A stretch of DNA of 22,334 nt, from the NCBI GenBank assembly GCA_019416395.1, contig DXXH01000011.1, positions 2,382 through 24,715 on the forward strand. The letters run 5' to 3'. The notes below the pieces were generated by a model that was not told where the DNA came from, searched no databases, and saw only the letters and a list, made by a program, of their open reading frames with translations. Positions 15,483-22,334 of this stretch are shown piece by piece (positions within the stretch are counted from its first letter, which is position 1; every line of letters starts with the position of its first letter). The position numbers and the translations under genes were made by a program. This DNA comes from Clostridiales bacterium (GTDB taxonomy: Bacteria > Bacillota > Clostridia > Oscillospirales > Acutalibacteraceae).

Positions 15483-15511
15483 TTGTTTTTTTCCACAACC
15501 TATGCTAAAAT
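15483..15511 (+). promoter_or_regulatory. Promoter of the symporter gene
   Basis: TTGTTT (15483-15488), 17 bases, TAAAAT (15506-15511), with TGC just before the -10 (extended -10). Predicted start of transcription near 15518. Confidence 0.72.
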
Positions 15512-15519
15512 TTTCTCAC

Positions 15520-15557
15520 TTTAAAGCACATATGCTTTAAAGCATGTTAGCTTTAAA
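15520..15557. promoter_or_regulatory. Overlapping palindromic operators at the symporter transcription start
   Basis: TTTAAAGCA (15520-15528) CATA TGCTTTAAA (15533-15541) is a perfect 9-bp inverted repeat. Its right arm shares the TTTAAAGC (15536-15543) of a second inverted repeat with GCTTTAAA (15550-15557). Three spaced half-sites just after the -10 suggest a repressor site. The regulator is not identified. Confidence 0.65.
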
Positions 15558-15583
15558 CCGTAAAATTAAAGGAAGTGGATTCT

Positions 15584-17074
15584 GTGAGCAAAGAACTGAC
15601 CATCTGGATCGTCATTGGCATCTACGCCGTATTTATGCTGGGCGTGGGCATTTGGTACTCCCGCAAGGGAACGGACATGTCCGGCTTCACCGTGGGGGGC
15701 CGGAGCGCCGGGGCGTGGATCTCGGCCCTGTCCTACGGCACCGCCTATTTTTCCGCGGTGATGTTCATTGGCTATTCCGGAGGGTCAGGGTGGAACTACG
15801 GCCTGTGGAGCGTGCTGGTAGGCCTGGGCAACGCTGTATTCGGCACCCTGCTGGCCTGGCTGGTGCTGGCCAACCGCACCCGGGATTTGACCCGGCGTCA
15901 CGACATCAAATCCATGCCCCAGCTCTTTGAAAAGCGGTTCCAAAGCCCAGGCATGCGGTTATTCGCCTGCGTTGTGATCTTTCTGTTCCTGATCCCCTAT
16001 TCCGCCTCGGTCTACAAAGGGTTGACCAGCGTGTGCTCGGTGATTCTGGGCATCGACGAGCAGGCCTGCATGGTGATCATTGCCATCGCTTCGGCTCTGG
16101 TGCTGGTACTGGGCGGCTATATGGCCACCCTCAAGGCGGATTTCGTCCAAGGCTTTGTGATGATGGTGGGCGTGGCGGCCCTGATCGTACTGGTGGTCCG
16201 CTCCTCTCAGGTTGGTGGCCTGACCACCGGCCTTTCCCGCATGATGGAGTACATGAAAGCCCATGAGATGGCTCCCTTGTCCGGTTCCTCGGCCTTGGCG
16301 CTGATTTCCACCATTCTCATGACCAGCTTCGGCACCTGGGGTCTGCCTCAAATGGTCCACAAATACTACGGTATCCGGGACCAGCGGGAAGTGCGCCGGG
16401 GCGTGGTGATTTCCACCTTCTTCTCCCTGCTGGTAGCCGGGGGCGGTTATTTTATCGGGTCCTTTTCCCACCTGTTTTTCGGGGAGACCATGCCGGAAGG
16501 CGGCACCGATTTCCTGGTGCCCATCATGCTCAACACCGCCGGGCTTCCCAACCTGCTGATCGGCGTCATTCTGGTGCTGTTGATTTCCGCTTCGGTGTCC
16601 ACCCTTTCCAGCATCACCCTCACCGCCTGCTCCACCATGTCCATGGACCTGATCAAAGCCCAATTCCTCAAGGGCCTGGGGGAGCGGACTCTGGCCACCA
16701 TCACCCGGCTGTTGTGTCTGGCCTTTGTGGTTCTGAGTTACCTGATCGCTAACTATCCCACCCCCATTTTGGAGATGATGTCCTATTCCTGGGGGATTTT
16801 ATCCGGGGCATTCCTGGCCCCCTACCTGCTGACCCTTTACTGGAAAGGCATCAACAAGGCGGGAGCCTGGGCAGGCATGCTGGGCGGGTTCCTGACTGCC
16901 TTCCTGCCCGCCGCCCTGTCCGGGTTCACTACCCCCAACGGCCCTCTGTTCGCCTGCCTGGCCATGGGGATCTCCTTCCTGCTGTGCTGGGTGGTCAGCC
17001 TGCTGGCCCGAGCCTGGAAACTTCCCGGCGGGGAAGGGAATCCCCGCTTTTACGACAAAGCTTCTTCCCAGTGA
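15584..17074 (+). CDS. Sodium:solute symporter (SSS family)
   Basis: 496 residues with about 13 hydrophobic helices. Family marks include the first helix IWIVIGIYAVFMLGVGIWY, the FTVGGRSAG loop after it, the TRDLTRRHDIKSMPQLFEKRF stretch, the FGTWGLPQMVHKYYGI segment and SASVSTLSSITLTACSTMSMDL in a late helix. It should import a small organic solute with Na+; a PutP-like proline or related carboxylate substrate is possible but cannot be fixed from sequence. GTG 15584 is preferred over GTG 15575 because AAAGGAAG (15568-15575) then sits at a proper 9-base distance. It is a single-gene unit behind a promoter with palindromic operators, so probably controlled by a local or substrate-responsive repressor. 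The 3' end (16913-17041) recurs downstream. Confidence 0.9.
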   Translation: MSKELTIWIVIGIYAVFMLGVGIWYSRKGTDMSGFTVGGRSAGAWISALSYGTAYFSAVMFIGYSGGSGWNYGLWSVLVGLGNAVFGTLLAWLVLANRTRDLTRRHDIKSMPQLFEKRFQSPGMRLFACVVIFLFLIPYSASVYKGLTSVCSVILGIDEQACMVIIAIASALVLVLGGYMATLKADFVQGFVMMVGVAALIVLVVRSSQVGGLTTGLSRMMEYMKAHEMAPLSGSSALALISTILMTSFGTWGLPQMVHKYYGIRDQREVRRGVVISTFFSLLVAGGGYFIGSFSHLFFGETMPEGGTDFLVPIMLNTAGLPNLLIGVILVLLISASVSTLSSITLTACSTMSMDLIKAQFLKGLGERTLATITRLLCLAFVVLSYLIANYPTPILEMMSYSWGILSGAFLAPYLLTLYWKGINKAGAWAGMLGGFLTAFLPAALSGFTTPNGPLFACLAMGISFLLCWVVSLLARAWKLPGGEGNPRFYDKASSQ

Positions 17075-17124
17075 GGGTCACTTTTTCCACAGGTGCGTTT
17101 TTTCTGTTTAAAACTTGGGGCGAG

Positions 17125-17253
17125 GCCCTTTCCGGGTTCACCACCCCCAACGGCCCTCTGTTCGCCTTCCTGGCCATGGGGATCTCCTTCCTGTTGTGCT
17201 GGGTGGTCAGCCTGCTGGCCCGGGTCTGGAAGCTTCCCGGCGGAGAAGGGAAT
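17125..17253 (+). pseudogene. Duplicated 3' fragment of the symporter gene
   Basis: This 129-bp stretch repeats 16913-17041 at an offset of 212 bp, with about ten substitutions and no gap. It encodes LSGFTTPNGPLFAFLAMGIS and onward to KLPGGEGN, against the parent's LSGFTTPNGPLFACLAMGIS, then continues for a few unrelated residues to a stop at 17271. It lies after the intact gene's stop and in another frame, with no start or ribosome site of its own. Either a local partial duplication or the remnant of a second tandem symporter gene reduced by recombination. Confidence 0.85.
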
Positions 17254-17300
17254 ACAACCTGCCTGCGGTAAAACGGAAATCCCATCTATAGCTCAAAACA

Positions 17301-17343
17301 AAAAATGGACAGCCGGGAGAAGATCCCAGTCTGTCCATTTTTC
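17301..17343 (+). terminator. Bidirectional terminator between symporter and rubrerythrin genes
   Basis: AAAAATGGACAG (17301-17312) pairs perfectly with CTGTCCATTTTT (17331-17342) around an 18-nt loop. A- and T-runs flank both sides, so it can end both converging transcripts. Confidence 0.93.
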
Positions 17344-17359
17344 ATATTCCCCTCAGGGA

Positions 17360-17956
17360 TTACACTTCCACTTTCTTTTGAATGACCGTGTTCTCGAAGG
17401 AGCCGATGGCGTGACATACGCCGCAAACGTCCGGCAGTGTCTCATAGGTAGCGCCGCAGAACATGCAGCGATAACCGGCCACGGTGACGATTTCCGTCTT
17501 TTTTTCCTCTTCCTTGGCCGGGGCTGCCTGGGTGGCAGCCGGGGGAGTCATGAAAACCGCCTTTCCGCCGTTGAGCTGGTTCAAGGCGGCGAGGAACCGG
17601 AACTCGTGGTCCTTTTCGATCTGGGCGATGGACTCAAAGAGCACCGCTACTTCTTCAAAGCCTTCTTCCCGGGCGATTTTGGCGAAGGAAGGATACATGT
17701 TGGTCCACTCGCCGTACTCGCCCTGCATGGCGTCCATCAGGTTGGCGGCGCTGGAGCCGATCCCCTTCAGCCGCTGGTACAGCAGCCGGCCGTGCATGCC
17801 TTCGTTCTGGGCCATTTTCTTGAACAACTCCGCCACCTCGGGGTGGTTTTCCTGCTCTGCCTTCTCGGCGAAGAACAGGTATTTATTCCGGGCCATGGAT
17901 TCACCGCTGAACGCTGCCAGCAGGTTTTCTTCTGTGCGGGATCCTTTGAATTCCAT
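17360..17956 (-). CDS. rbr: Rubrerythrin (diiron peroxidase with rubredoxin domain)
   Basis: 198 residues. The N-terminal ferritin-like domain carries diiron ligands in Glu20 (FSGESMARNKY), Glu52/His55 (NEGMH), Glu97-98 (AREEGF) and Glu114/His117 (IEKDHEF). A Pro/Ala/Glu linker (about 135-155) leads to a C-terminal rubredoxin-like domain with CMFC (164-167) and CGVC (178-181). It reduces hydrogen peroxide in the cytoplasm of anaerobes with electrons passed through the rubredoxin site. ATG 17956 is chosen because GGAGG is 8 bases upstream; the alternative TTG at 17971 lies inside that site. It is a single-gene unit with a consensus TTGACA promoter and an AT-rich leader that could hold a PerR/Fur-type site, though no clear 7-1-7 palindrome was found. 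Divergent from the racemase gene. Confidence 0.95.
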   Translation of the reverse strand: MEFKGSRTEENLLAAFSGESMARNKYLFFAEKAEQENHPEVAELFKKMAQNEGMHGRLLYQRLKGIGSSAANLMDAMQGEYGEWTNMYPSFAKIAREEGFEEVAVLFESIAQIEKDHEFRFLAALNQLNGGKAVFMTPPAATQAAPAKEEEKKTEIVTVAGYRCMFCGATYETLPDVCGVCHAIGSFENTVIQKKVEV

Positions 17957-18000
17957 AGTGGACGCCTCCAAAAATAAAAATAATTATTGTTATTGATATA

Positions 18001-18029
18001 ATCCTACTCCTTTCCCTGGGGTTTGTCAA
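18001..18029 (-). promoter_or_regulatory. Promoter of the rubrerythrin gene
   Basis: Minus strand TTGACA (18024-18029, full consensus), 17 bases, TAGGAT (18001-18006). The adjoining 17971-18000 is almost pure A/T with an AATAATTATT palindrome at the expected start of transcription, a possible peroxide- or iron-regulator site (inference). Confidence 0.75.
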
Positions 18030-18241
18030 GGCGGATTTGGAAATTTCTCTCACCATTTTCGGACCAGGTAACCCATCGGAACCCCAAAGTCTTTTCCCGC
18101 CGGATCCATGTTCCCAGGCTCCGGGGTATCCTGCCCCCAGGCGCGCCCCTGTCCCATAAAGCTCCCCCTCAATCAAGGAAATTCAGGCTTGGGCAGCCTT
18201 GCGCCACATTGGGGAATAACCTTTGGCAAAGGGCGTATTTC
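18030..18241. other. Divergent intergenic region, nothing recognised
   Basis: About 210 bp between the two outward-facing promoters. No supported gene, RNA or repeat was seen. Confidence 0.5.
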
Positions 18242-18270
18242 TTGACTTTTCCAGTGCAAAGTAATATCAT
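18242..18270 (+). promoter_or_regulatory. Promoter of the LarA-family gene
   Basis: TTGACT (18242-18247), 17 bases, TATCAT (18265-18270). Predicted start near 18277, giving a ~64-nt leader. Confidence 0.7.
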
Positions 18271-18340
18271 AATGTTCATATAAAAATTTCCGGGAGCAGA
18301 TCCCAGATCCATAAAAACCAGGAAGAGAAGGCGAAACTAC

Positions 18341-19639
18341 ATGGAACCCATGAAATACAGCGATACCGAATTTACTGTGTCCTTGGATCCCCAGCAGGTG
18401 GTGGCCGAGGTCCATGCCAACAAGGTGGAGCTTCCCCAGCGCACTGTGCGGGAACACATCGAATACGCTCTGAATCACCCCATCGGCGCCGGCCCCATTG
18501 AGGAAGCCGTCCAGGCGGGGGACAAGGTGTGCATCATTATCTCTGACGTCACCCGCCGCTGGCAGCAGCCCAGCACCTATCTGCCCATTCTGGTGGAGCG
18601 GCTCAACCGGGCAGGGATCCCTGACGAGAATATTCTCATTCTCTGCGCTACCGGCACCCACCGGCGGCAGACAGAGGAAGAGCACATCTCCCTGGTGGGA
18701 GAGGATCTCTATCACCGGATCCGGTTCCTGGATCACCAGTGCGACGATAAGGAACACCTGACCTATATGGGAACCACCAGCCGGGGTACGCCGGTATGGC
18801 TGAACAGCTATGCCATGGCTTGCGATAAGCTCATTCTCACCGGCGGCGTGGTCTATCACTTCCTGGCAGGTTTTGGCGGCGGCCGGAAGTCGGTGGTTCC
18901 GGGGATCGCCGGCCGGGAAACCATCAATACCAACCACAATAACGCCCTGAACCACGGCTTGGGCAGCGGGTCCAATCCCCGGGTGTGCAACGGCAATATG
19001 AGCGATGACAACCCCTTCCACAGCGACTTGATGGAGTGCGCCGCCTTTGCCAAGCCCGCCTATCTGCTCAATGTCATCGTGGACGACAACTATCAGATCG
19101 TGGGCGCCTTTGCCGGAGACTGGCAGAAAGCCCATGAGGAAGCGGCCAAAGTTGTGAAGCAGCTGGATGGCGTGGCCATTCCCCGCCGTGCCCCGCTGGT
19201 GATCGCCAGCGCAGGCGGTTTCCCCAAGGACATCAACCTGTATCAGACTTCCAAGACCCTTTCCAATGCCCTGGCTGCCGTTGCCCCTGGCGGCACCATG
19301 ATTCTGCTGTCCCAGTGCCGGGAAGGCTTTGGGGATCCGGACTGCGAGGCCCAGATCTGCTCCTATGACACCATGGAAGAGCGGGAAAAGGCGCTCCGGG
19401 CAGATTTCTCCATTGGCGGATTCGTGGGATTCCTCTTTGCCGAAACAGCGGAAAACTACCACCTGATTCTGGTCACGGACATTCCTGGCCAGCGTTTTGA
19501 GCGCACCAAGATCCAGGTGGCCCAGACACTGGATGAGGCATTGGCTTTGGCCGCCCAGTGCAATGGCGGCAGTCTGGACGGGGTGGAAACCGTCCTCATG
19601 CCTTACGGCGGCAGCACGTTCCCCCTGCCCCAGGCATAA
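18341..19639 (+). CDS. larA: LarA-family nickel-dependent racemase (lactate racemase or related 2-hydroxyacid racemase)
   Basis: 432 residues, normal for LarA, which interconverts D- and L-lactate using a nickel-pincer (NPN) cofactor covalently held by lysine. The residues known from Lactobacillus plantarum LarA can be placed: Asp69/Arg72 (SDVTRR), His107 (ATGTHRR), His173 (VVYHFLAGFGGGRKS), the cofactor lysine 183, His199 (TINTNH), and Gln302/Lys305 (LYQTSK). All are present, so the protein should be active if the cofactor is available. Related family members act on other 2-hydroxyacids or sugar acids, so lactate is the best guess only. No larB, larC, larE or nickel transporter lies in the window, so cofactor synthesis must be encoded elsewhere. 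Start ATG 18341 follows AGAAGG. Single-gene unit, divergent from rubrerythrin. Confidence 0.9.
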   Translation: MEPMKYSDTEFTVSLDPQQVVAEVHANKVELPQRTVREHIEYALNHPIGAGPIEEAVQAGDKVCIIISDVTRRWQQPSTYLPILVERLNRAGIPDENILILCATGTHRRQTEEEHISLVGEDLYHRIRFLDHQCDDKEHLTYMGTTSRGTPVWLNSYAMACDKLILTGGVVYHFLAGFGGGRKSVVPGIAGRETINTNHNNALNHGLGSGSNPRVCNGNMSDDNPFHSDLMECAAFAKPAYLLNVIVDDNYQIVGAFAGDWQKAHEEAAKVVKQLDGVAIPRRAPLVIASAGGFPKDINLYQTSKTLSNALAAVAPGGTMILLSQCREGFGDPDCEAQICSYDTMEEREKALRADFSIGGFVGFLFAETAENYHLILVTDIPGQRFERTKIQVAQTLDEALALAAQCNGGSLDGVETVLMPYGGSTFPLPQA

Positions 19640-19691
19640 CCCGTCCCAGGCAGGCAACAAGCCCCTGAGCAAAGACACTTCCAGAAAACAC

Positions 19692-19727
19692 AAATCCCAA
19701 CCCTGTCCAGCGGGGTTGGGATTTTTT
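19692..19727 (+). terminator. Terminator of the LarA-family gene
   Basis: AAATCCCAACCC (19692-19703) pairs with GGGTTGGGATTT (19713-19724) and is followed by a run of Ts. Confidence 0.92.
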
Positions 19728-19821
19728 GCTTTTGGAAAACCCGTGGGGAATCGAACCCTTTCCTCCACCGCCCACCTGCTTTTCAACTGGCCTGCTCCCG
19801 CCCTGTAAAACCTTGTAAAAA

Positions 19822-19864
19822 GGCCCTGCCCCCGTTGTGTTCAGCGGGAACAGGGCCCTTTTCG
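19822..19864 (-). terminator. Terminator of the ABC-kinase-lipid kinase operon
   Basis: On the minus strand GGCCCTG (19851-19857) pairs with CAGGGCC (19822-19828), with further inner pairing of CCCG and CGGG, followed by TTTTTACAAGG. The opposite strand also has CCCTTTTCGTTTT, so it may act both ways. It lies ~100 bp after the lipid kinase stop. Confidence 0.82.
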
Positions 19865-19962
19865 TTTTAGAAAGATTGGGTGGGGACCAGAACAGGTCCC
19901 GGCTCACCGGCCGTGTGCTTCAATGCCTGGATCTAGCCACAAGTGGAACGTTTTAAAATTTC

Positions 19963-20847
19963 CTACGCCAAAACCAGATTTAGACCGCCGGGTTCCACAG
20001 CAACCTGGATTCTCTGGGCGCCCGGGGCGTATTCCCCGTCCAGGGACCAGGGGAAAGGCTCCTGGCTGAAAAACACCGCCTGACGCACCGAACGCTGGAT
20101 CACCATGTCCCCCTGGAATTTTCCTTGGCCCAGCATTTGGACGATCTGCCCCAGCTCCAAAGGATTCTTGGGCATGCGCACCAAGGTCAGCTCCAGCAGG
20201 CCGTCCTTCAGGCTCACCCGCTCCGGGTCCAGCTTCAGCACGCCCCCCAGAGAAGTGGAATTGCTCACCGCGCCGAAAAAGAATTCCCCTTCAAACGCCT
20301 CTTTCTCGGTTTCCACCCGGGCGGAGCAGGCCCGCAGGAAGGGCAGCTCCCTGGCCCCCTCAAGCACATAAGCAAGATGGCCCAACGCCGCTTTCAGCCC
20401 TTGATACGCCTTGTAGGAAGACTGGGTAAAGGCCCCAAAAGAGGCCACATACAAAAACTCACGGTCCTCAAACCGGCCCAGGTCCAGACGCTGGGGGGTG
20501 CCGTTCAAGATCTGTTCCGCCGCTTTGGAAGGCTCCTTGGAAATTCCCAAGGAACTGGCGAAATCATTGGTGGTCCCCATGGGGATATAGCCCAGGGGAA
20601 GGTCCACTCCCAGCTTTTTCAGACGGTTTACCGCCATGCTCAAGGTCCCGTCGCCCCCGCAGCACACCAGAAGGTCCGGCTTTCCCTGGGCAGCCTTCTC
20701 CAAAAAGGCTTCCCCCTCTTCCAAAGCCTCCGTATACGCCACCCGGACACGGGCGCCCCCCAGGGCGAACGCCCTGCGGACCCGTTCCCCGTTCTCCCGG
20801 GAACGCTGACGCCCCGCCCGGGCATTGACCATGATCCAAATTTCCAT
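19963..20847 (-). CDS. Diacylglycerol/lipid kinase, YegS/DagK family
   Basis: 294 residues, the normal size. It phosphorylates a lipid such as diacylglycerol with ATP on the inner membrane face, returning it to phospholipid synthesis. The N-terminal DAGK catalytic domain shows the nucleotide loop CCGGDGTLS (GGDGT at 64-68) and the IPMGTTNDFASSLGI substrate/nucleotide segment (88-102). The C-terminal beta-rich domain carries the SLDGEYAPG motif with the conserved Asp and Glu. No signal peptide or membrane helix. ATG 20847 follows GAGGAG, which lies in the end of the upstream kinase gene; the gap is only 4 bp, so the two are in one operon with the ABC exporter. The true lipid substrate is not set by sequence. 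Confidence 0.92.
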   Translation of the reverse strand: MEIWIMVNARAGRQRSRENGERVRRAFALGGARVRVAYTEALEEGEAFLEKAAQGKPDLLVCCGGDGTLSMAVNRLKKLGVDLPLGYIPMGTTNDFASSLGISKEPSKAAEQILNGTPQRLDLGRFEDREFLYVASFGAFTQSSYKAYQGLKAALGHLAYVLEGARELPFLRACSARVETEKEAFEGEFFFGAVSNSTSLGGVLKLDPERVSLKDGLLELTLVRMPKNPLELGQIVQMLGQGKFQGDMVIQRSVRQAVFFSQEPFPWSLDGEYAPGAQRIQVAVEPGGLNLVLA

Positions 20848-20851
20848 ACAC

Positions 20852-21463
20852 TTACTCCTCGGCCTGGGCGGCGCTTATCAGAATTTTAGCGCACCGTTCC
20901 ACTCCCAGCAGCCCGCTGTCCAGCACCATATGGTAGCCTTCCCGTTCCCGCCAAGTCAATCCCGTATTGGCGTGGTAAAAATTGGAGCGCCGGTGGTCAA
21001 ACCGGTGAAGCACTGCCGCCGCCTGCTCCTGGGGAACGCCGTATTCTTCCACCGCCCGGTGCAAACGCTCCTGTCTCCCGGCATGGATAAACACGCTGAG
21101 CACGTCTTTCCGCTCCCGCAATACCCAGCCGGCACACCGCCCCACGATCACGCAAGGCCTTTCCTGAGCCAGCCGCTGGATGATCTTCCCTTCCAGCAGG
21201 TTCAGCTGATCGGTCTTGGAAATCTGGGGCAGCTGGCCTTGGGTGGTTTTGGCCATGGCCACCAGGGAATAGAGCAGGGAATTGGTATCCGTCTCTTCCA
21301 AATGCTCGATGTAATCCGGGGTGGTCCCCCCTTCCCTGGCCGCCATTTCCAGGATCTCCCTGCCGTAGACGGGAATCCCCAGGGCTTCCCCGGTGAGTTT
21401 TCCCACCTGGCTCCCGCCGCTGGCGTATTCCCGCTCGATGGTGATGATGTGAAACCGCTTCAT
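20852..21463 (-). CDS. Cytidylate kinase-like family protein
   Basis: 203 residues fitting the cytidylate-kinase-2-like family (PF13189 type) common in Clostridia. It begins with HIITIEREYASGGSQVGKLTGEALGIPVY, which holds the modified P-loop ASGGSQVG instead of a classical GxxGxGK(S/T). Then come an REILEMAAREGG segment, VIVGRCAGWVLRE, an FIHAGRQERLHR stretch like the nucleoside-kinase LID entry, and an RSNFYHANTG motif ending in HMVLDSGLLG. The family is annotated as P-loop nucleotide kinase, but its substrate is not established; a canonical Cmk is a different, better conserved protein. ATG 21463 is preferred over the 21508 start because GGGGG lies 8 bases before it. It sits 16 bp after the ABC exporter gene and 4 bp before the lipid kinase gene. 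Confidence 0.88.
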   Translation of the reverse strand: MKRFHIITIEREYASGGSQVGKLTGEALGIPVYGREILEMAAREGGTTPDYIEHLEETDTNSLLYSLVAMAKTTQGQLPQISKTDQLNLLEGKIIQRLAQERPCVIVGRCAGWVLRERKDVLSVFIHAGRQERLHRAVEEYGVPQEQAAAVLHRFDHRRSNFYHANTGLTWREREGYHMVLDSGLLGVERCAKILISAAQAEE

Positions 21464-21479
21464 TGCCAATCCCCCTTTC

Positions 21480-22334
21480 TCAACCGGCTTCTTCCTCTGC
21501 CGACTCAAATTGACTGTTGTACAGTCCGGCGTAAAATCCGCCCTTTGCCATCAGTTCCTCGTGGGTGCCTTGCTCCACAATGTCCCCGTCCTTCATGCAA
21601 AGGATCAGGTCCGCCCCCCGTATGGTGGACAGCCGGTGGGCGATGATGAAGCTGGTACGCCCTTCCATCAGATTGTCCATGGCCTTCTGGATCAGCACTT
21701 CCGTGCGGGTATCCACCGAGCTGGTGGCCTCATCCAGGATCATCACCTTGGAATCCGCCAAAATAGCCCGTGCAATGGTCAAAAGCTGTTTCTGCCCCTG
21801 GGACACGTTGGAAGATTCTTCATTCAGCTCCATCTGATAGCCCCCGGGCAAGGTGTGGATAAAGTGGTCCGCCTGGGCCATTTTCGCCGCTTCCACCACT
21901 TCCTCGTCGGTGGCGGTCAGCTTGCCGTACCGGATATTCTCCATTATGGTACCGCTGTACAGCCAGGCGTCCTGAAGCACCATGCCAAACTGGCTCCGGA
22001 GGTCCTGCCGGGAGAAATCGGTGATGGGGTGTCCGTCCAGGGTGATTTGGCCCCCCTTCAAATCGTGGAACCGCATCAAAAGCTTCACCATAGTGGTTTT
22101 ACCCGCTCCGGTAGGCCCTACAATGGCCACCTTCTGGCCGGCCTTCACCTTGGCGGAGAAATCGTGGATCACCAGGTTGTCGCTGTCCTCATAGCCGAAC
22201 TTCACGTGGTCGAACACGATCTCTCCACGCAGATCCAAATCCTTGGTGGAAAGTTTGGGCTCCTCGCCGGTCTCCTCTTCCTCGTCCAGGAATTGGAAGA
22301 TCCGCTCGGCGGCAGCCACGGTCATTTGCAGCTG
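21480..22334 (-). CDS. ABC exporter (permease-ATPase fusion), ATP-binding C-terminal part (truncated by window edge)
   Basis: The frame is open to the window end, so the membrane domain and start lie beyond 22334. The ~284 visible residues are the end of the membrane domain (AAAERIFQFLDEEEE coupling region) and a full nucleotide-binding domain. Walker A is GPTGAGKTT, the Q loop GMVLQDAWLYSGTIMENI, the signature NVSQGQKQLLTIARA (SQGQ variant, usual in MsbA/YfiB-type exporters), Walker B VMILDEATSS, and the H loop IIAHRLSTI. This layout is that of heterodimeric multidrug or lipid-type exporters; the partner half is probably encoded just upstream outside the window. The ATG at 22325 is internal. 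It is the first visible gene of the operon with the kinase-like and lipid kinase genes, so a lipid or envelope role is possible (inference). Confidence 0.95.
   Translation of the reverse strand, partial: QLQMTVAAAERIFQFLDEEEETGEEPKLSTKDLDLRGEIVFDHVKFGYEDSDNLVIHDFSAKVKAGQKVAIVGPTGAGKTTMVKLLMRFHDLKGGQITLDGHPITDFSRQDLRSQFGMVLQDAWLYSGTIMENIRYGKLTATDEEVVEAAKMAQADHFIHTLPGGYQMELNEESSNVSQGQKQLLTIARAILADSKVMILDEATSSVDTRTEVLIQKAMDNLMEGRTSFIIAHRLSTIRGADLILCMKDGDIVEQGTHEELMAKGGFYAGLYNSQFESAEEEAG

Noticed and set aside
15160..15498. Arg-rich 112-codon frame over the 45-bp repeats
   Set aside because: Starts at TTG with no ribosome site and overlaps a good promoter of the opposite gene; explained by a repeat length divisible by three.
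19741..19775. Minus-strand GGGTTCGATTCCCC resembling a tRNA T-arm
   Set aside because: The stem is poorly paired, and no acceptor stem, anticodon arm or D-arm can be found around it; at most a chance match or tiny tRNA relic.

Overview
The window looks like chromosomal DNA of a GC-rich anaerobic Clostridia, most likely an Oscillospiraceae/Ruminococcaceae-type gut Firmicute. This rests on strong AGGAGG-type ribosome sites, sigma-A style promoters (TTG-N17-TATAAT), a DUF6062 protein, rubrerythrin, an EF-G-like second GTPase and a LarA-family enzyme. The taxonomic placement is inference from gene content. No phage, transposase, CRISPR array, rRNA or complete tRNA gene was seen.

Layout from left to right. 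(1) 1-2125: the tail of hemW (+) ends at a strong terminator. It converges on a minus-strand pair, a DUF6062 cysteine-rich protein translationally coupled to an OGG1-type 8-oxoguanine glycosylase. (2) 2126-7434: a gene-poor stretch carries a good promoter whose transcript begins at four tandem 97-bp repeats. The repeats form the leader of rlmB, which is followed 18 bp later by an 1103-residue protein. That protein has the 8-helix architecture of a P1B-type metal ATPase but has lost the phosphorylation, actuator and hinge motifs: a pseudo-P-type ATPase with a roughly 550-residue disordered N-terminal tail. (3) 7500-10330: a single EF-G-like translational GTPase (+) with an altered NKxD motif, then a 57-residue single-pass membrane protein, each with its own promoter and terminator.

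(4) 10293-15141: a minus-strand operon in the order response regulator, sensor histidine kinase, membrane-anchored HtrA protease, YbaK Cys-tRNA(Pro) deacylase. The last two junctions overlap, so a two-component envelope sensor, its likely protease effector and a translation-fidelity enzyme are made together. (5) 15257-17343: four tandem 45-bp repeats, then a promoter with overlapping palindromic operators driving a sodium:solute symporter. Downstream lies a diverged second copy of the symporter's last 43 codons. (6) 17360-19727: rubrerythrin (-) and a LarA-family nickel-dependent racemase (+), divergently transcribed from two good promoters. (7) 19822-22334: a minus-strand operon with the C-terminal half of an ABC exporter (cut by the window edge), a cytidylate-kinase-like protein and a diacylglycerol/lipid kinase.

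The most notable items are the catalytically degraded P-type ATPase, the transcribed 97-bp repeat leader with a two-unit higher-order organisation, and the internally duplicated Cys/His pattern in the DUF6062 protein. The density of minisatellite-like repeats is also notable (97, 45 and 81 bp units within 13 kb).
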